Source of the DNA: Ruminiclostridium cellobioparum DSM 1351 = ATCC 15832
Lineage (GTDB): Bacteria; Bacillota; Clostridia; Acetivibrionales; DSM-1351
Direction: 5' to 3'
Length of the DNA stretch: 64,000 nt
NCBI RefSeq assembly: GCF_000621505.1
Contig: NZ_JHYD01000002.1
Location: 310,001-374,000 of the forward strand
The position numbers were made by a program, and so were the translations under genes. Within the stretch, counting starts at the first letter, position 1; each line of letters opens with the position of its first letter. Shown here in pieces: positions 61,397 through 64,000 of the stretch. The notes beneath the pieces were generated by a model, which made no database searches, was not told the DNA's origin, and worked only from the letters and a program-made list of their open reading frames with translations.

Positions 61397-61765
61397 ATGG
61401 TCAAAAGGAAAAATATTATTGGAATACTGATAATTTTATGTATATTTTCACAAATAATATTTATCGGTATCAACTTTAATATTGACTCTGGACAAAAGCA
61501 AAAGAATAGTCATAGCCTTGTAAAAGTAAAATCTATTGGCAATAAAGTTTTTTATGTAACAAGAGGAAATCTAAAAATTCCTGGAAAGACAGCTCAGAGC
61601 CGACAGATTAATTTGAATGTAAGTCACAGATTTTATAAGGATTTTCAGCCGGGAAATTATTCAAATATCAATGAGCTCATTGATTTTAGAAAATATATAA
61701 GGCAAGCTATCCCTCACTATTTTAACTGCAGTAATTATAAGAATAATTACTTACACTGTTCGTGA
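61397..61765 (+). CDS. Small membrane-anchored or secreted protein of unknown function
   Basis: A 122-residue protein. AAAGGAGG lies 5 bases before ATG 61397, and a TATAAT box is visible at 61360-61365 without a clear -35. An N-terminal hydrophobic segment (about 7-27) looks like a signal anchor; the rest is basic, with cysteines near the C-terminus. No family was recognised. It lies 31 bases upstream of a YitT-family gene and may be translated with it. Confidence 0.6.
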   Translation: MVKRKNIIGILIILCIFSQIIFIGINFNIDSGQKQKNSHSLVKVKSIGNKVFYVTRGNLKIPGKTAQSRQINLNVSHRFYKDFQPGNYSNINELIDFRKYIRQAIPHYFNCSNYKNNYLHCS

Positions 61766-61796
61766 TTTTAAATATGTAGAATAGTGAGGTGGAAGT

Positions 61797-62654
61797 ATGA
61801 CTAGAAAGAACCAGGTCAAAAGAGAGATAAGCAGATATATTTTTCTTTTTATAGGGTCAATATTAGCAGCAATAGGATTGGAAATATTTCTGATCCCCAA
61901 TAACATTATTGATGGCGGAATAGTAGGCATATCAATAATCACAAGTTACTTATCAAAACTGCCTCTGAGTTTGTTTATATTTGTCCTGAATTTACCTTTT
62001 TTATTTCTCGGATATAAGCAAATAGGCAAAACCTTTGTTTTATCTTCACTCTTTTCAATAGTATCCCTATCGGTATGGGTGCATGTATTTCATCCTATAC
62101 CCGGTCTTACAAGCGATGTTTTGCTGGCTACTGTTTTTGGAGGGATAATACTTGGAGTTGGTGTGGGAATAATTATCCGATCAGGCGGGTCCCTTGACGG
62201 AACCGAAATGGTTGCAATAATTATCAACAAAAAAACAGCTTTCTCGGTAGGCGAAATGGTTATGCTCTTCAATGTATTCATTTTAAGCAGTGCAGGACTG
62301 GTATTCGGCTGGGATAGGGCTATGTATTCGCTTATAGCTTACTTTATAGCCTACAAGGTAATTGATATTACAATAGAAGGCCTTGACGAAGCAAAGGCGG
62401 CTTTCATAATTTCAGATAAAGCTGATGAGATTGCAGAGGCTATCACAGCACGTTTGGGCAGGGGAGTAACCTTTATAGACGGGAAAGGCGGTTTTTCGGG
62501 GAACGACAAAACTATTCTCTATTCAGTTATCACCCGTTTGGAGATATCAAAACTGAAATCAATCATATATGATAAAGACGAGGATGCATTTGTTACAATA
62601 AACGATGTTTCGGATGTAATGGGTGGAAAGCACAAAAAACGAGCAATACACTAG
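61797..62654 (+). CDS. YitT-family membrane protein (DUF161 + DUF2179)
   Basis: A 285-residue protein. Five to six membrane helices (about 12-190) contain GIEIFLIPNNIIDGG-like features (LEIFLIPNNIIDGGIVGIS) and GGSLDGTEMVAI; a cytoplasmic DUF2179 domain (about 200-285; AAFIISDKADEIAEAI and GKGGFSGNDKTILYSVI) ends it. GAGGTGG lies before ATG 61797. The family's transport substrate is unknown. A bidirectional terminator follows. Confidence 0.92.
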   Translation: MTRKNQVKREISRYIFLFIGSILAAIGLEIFLIPNNIIDGGIVGISIITSYLSKLPLSLFIFVLNLPFLFLGYKQIGKTFVLSSLFSIVSLSVWVHVFHPIPGLTSDVLLATVFGGIILGVGVGIIIRSGGSLDGTEMVAIIINKKTAFSVGEMVMLFNVFILSSAGLVFGWDRAMYSLIAYFIAYKVIDITIEGLDEAKAAFIISDKADEIAEAITARLGRGVTFIDGKGGFSGNDKTILYSVITRLEISKLKSIIYDKDEDAFVTINDVSDVMGGKHKKRAIH

Positions 62655-62688
62655 TTTTTTAAATATATTATTGGTATAGAGTAAAAAG

Positions 62689-62721
62689 ACGCCAACACCA
62701 TAATTAAATCGGTGTTGGCGT
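62689..62721. terminator. Bidirectional terminator between YitT-type gene and gdhA
   Basis: ACGCCAACACC (62689-62699) pairs perfectly with GGTGTTGGCGT (62711-62721). A T-run lies on the minus-strand side (CTTTTT), and a weaker A/T run on the other. Confidence 0.82.
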
Positions 62722-62741
62722 TAAAAATATAAGGGTGTTAC

Positions 62742-64000
<1,259 letters not shown>

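Overview
The window reads as a chromosomal segment of a low-to-moderate GC, Gram-positive, anaerobic, plant-fibre-degrading clostridium. Support: AGGAGG-type ribosome sites, AT-rich intergenic DNA with intrinsic terminators, YesM/YesN two-component pairs, an S-layer-anchored GH10 xylanase, type I plus type III glutamine synthetases, and a clostridial CLI_3235-type peptide cluster. A placement near the cellulolytic Ruminiclostridium group is inference. No tRNA, rRNA, CRISPR array, insertion sequence or complete prophage was seen.

Layout. 1-3.5 kb: a cut EAL-domain gene, an FAD/Rieske oxidoreductase and a cation/proton antiporter. 3.8-14.5 kb: a xylo-oligosaccharide locus. Two AraC-type response regulators and a YesM-type kinase lie beside a lipoprotein and two permeases, an intracellular GH10 xylanase interrupted by an in-frame TAA, and a GH8 exo-oligoxylanase. 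15-19.5 kb: a 1493-residue secreted xylanase (three CBM-like modules, GH10, CBM9, three SLH). 19.6-23.6 kb: a RiPP-like cluster with a truncated ABC exporter, a Cys-rich precursor, a radical SAM maturase, a partner protein and an acyl-carrier-like protein without the attachment serine. 24-25.6 kb: amt and a P-II protein. 25.7-38.9 kb: a DeoR-type regulator divergent from a long operon: kinase, regulator, sugar ABC transporter, dehydrogenase, chemoreceptor, RpiB-like isomerase and DhaK/DhaL-like kinase. Active-site substitutions suggest ketotetrose or tetritol use rather than dihydroxyacetone. 39-44.5 kb: a lipoprotein, an orphan phage-type lysin, asnB and a chemoreceptor. 44.7-52.8 kb: nitrogen genes (glnN, gatB, gatA, gatC, glnA) and an ANTAR RNA-binding regulator. 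52.8-57.1 kb: a 5'-truncated ATPase and a large SF1 helicase. 57.4-64 kb: agmatinase, housekeeping-like enzymes, a YitT-type membrane protein and a cut glutamate dehydrogenase.

The most striking system is a probable antitermination regulon for nitrogen genes. The leaders of gatC, glnN, glnA and amt each carry a small hairpin with a six-base loop of the form A-x-x-G-x-x, directly overlapping an intrinsic terminator. Three of the four have the identical loop AAAGGC. asnB has a weaker, nested version. The ANTAR protein encoded just after glnA is the obvious reader. Its receiver domain has lost the phosphorylation aspartate, so it is probably controlled by a partner or ligand. The second notable system is the peptide cluster at 19.6-23.6 kb.
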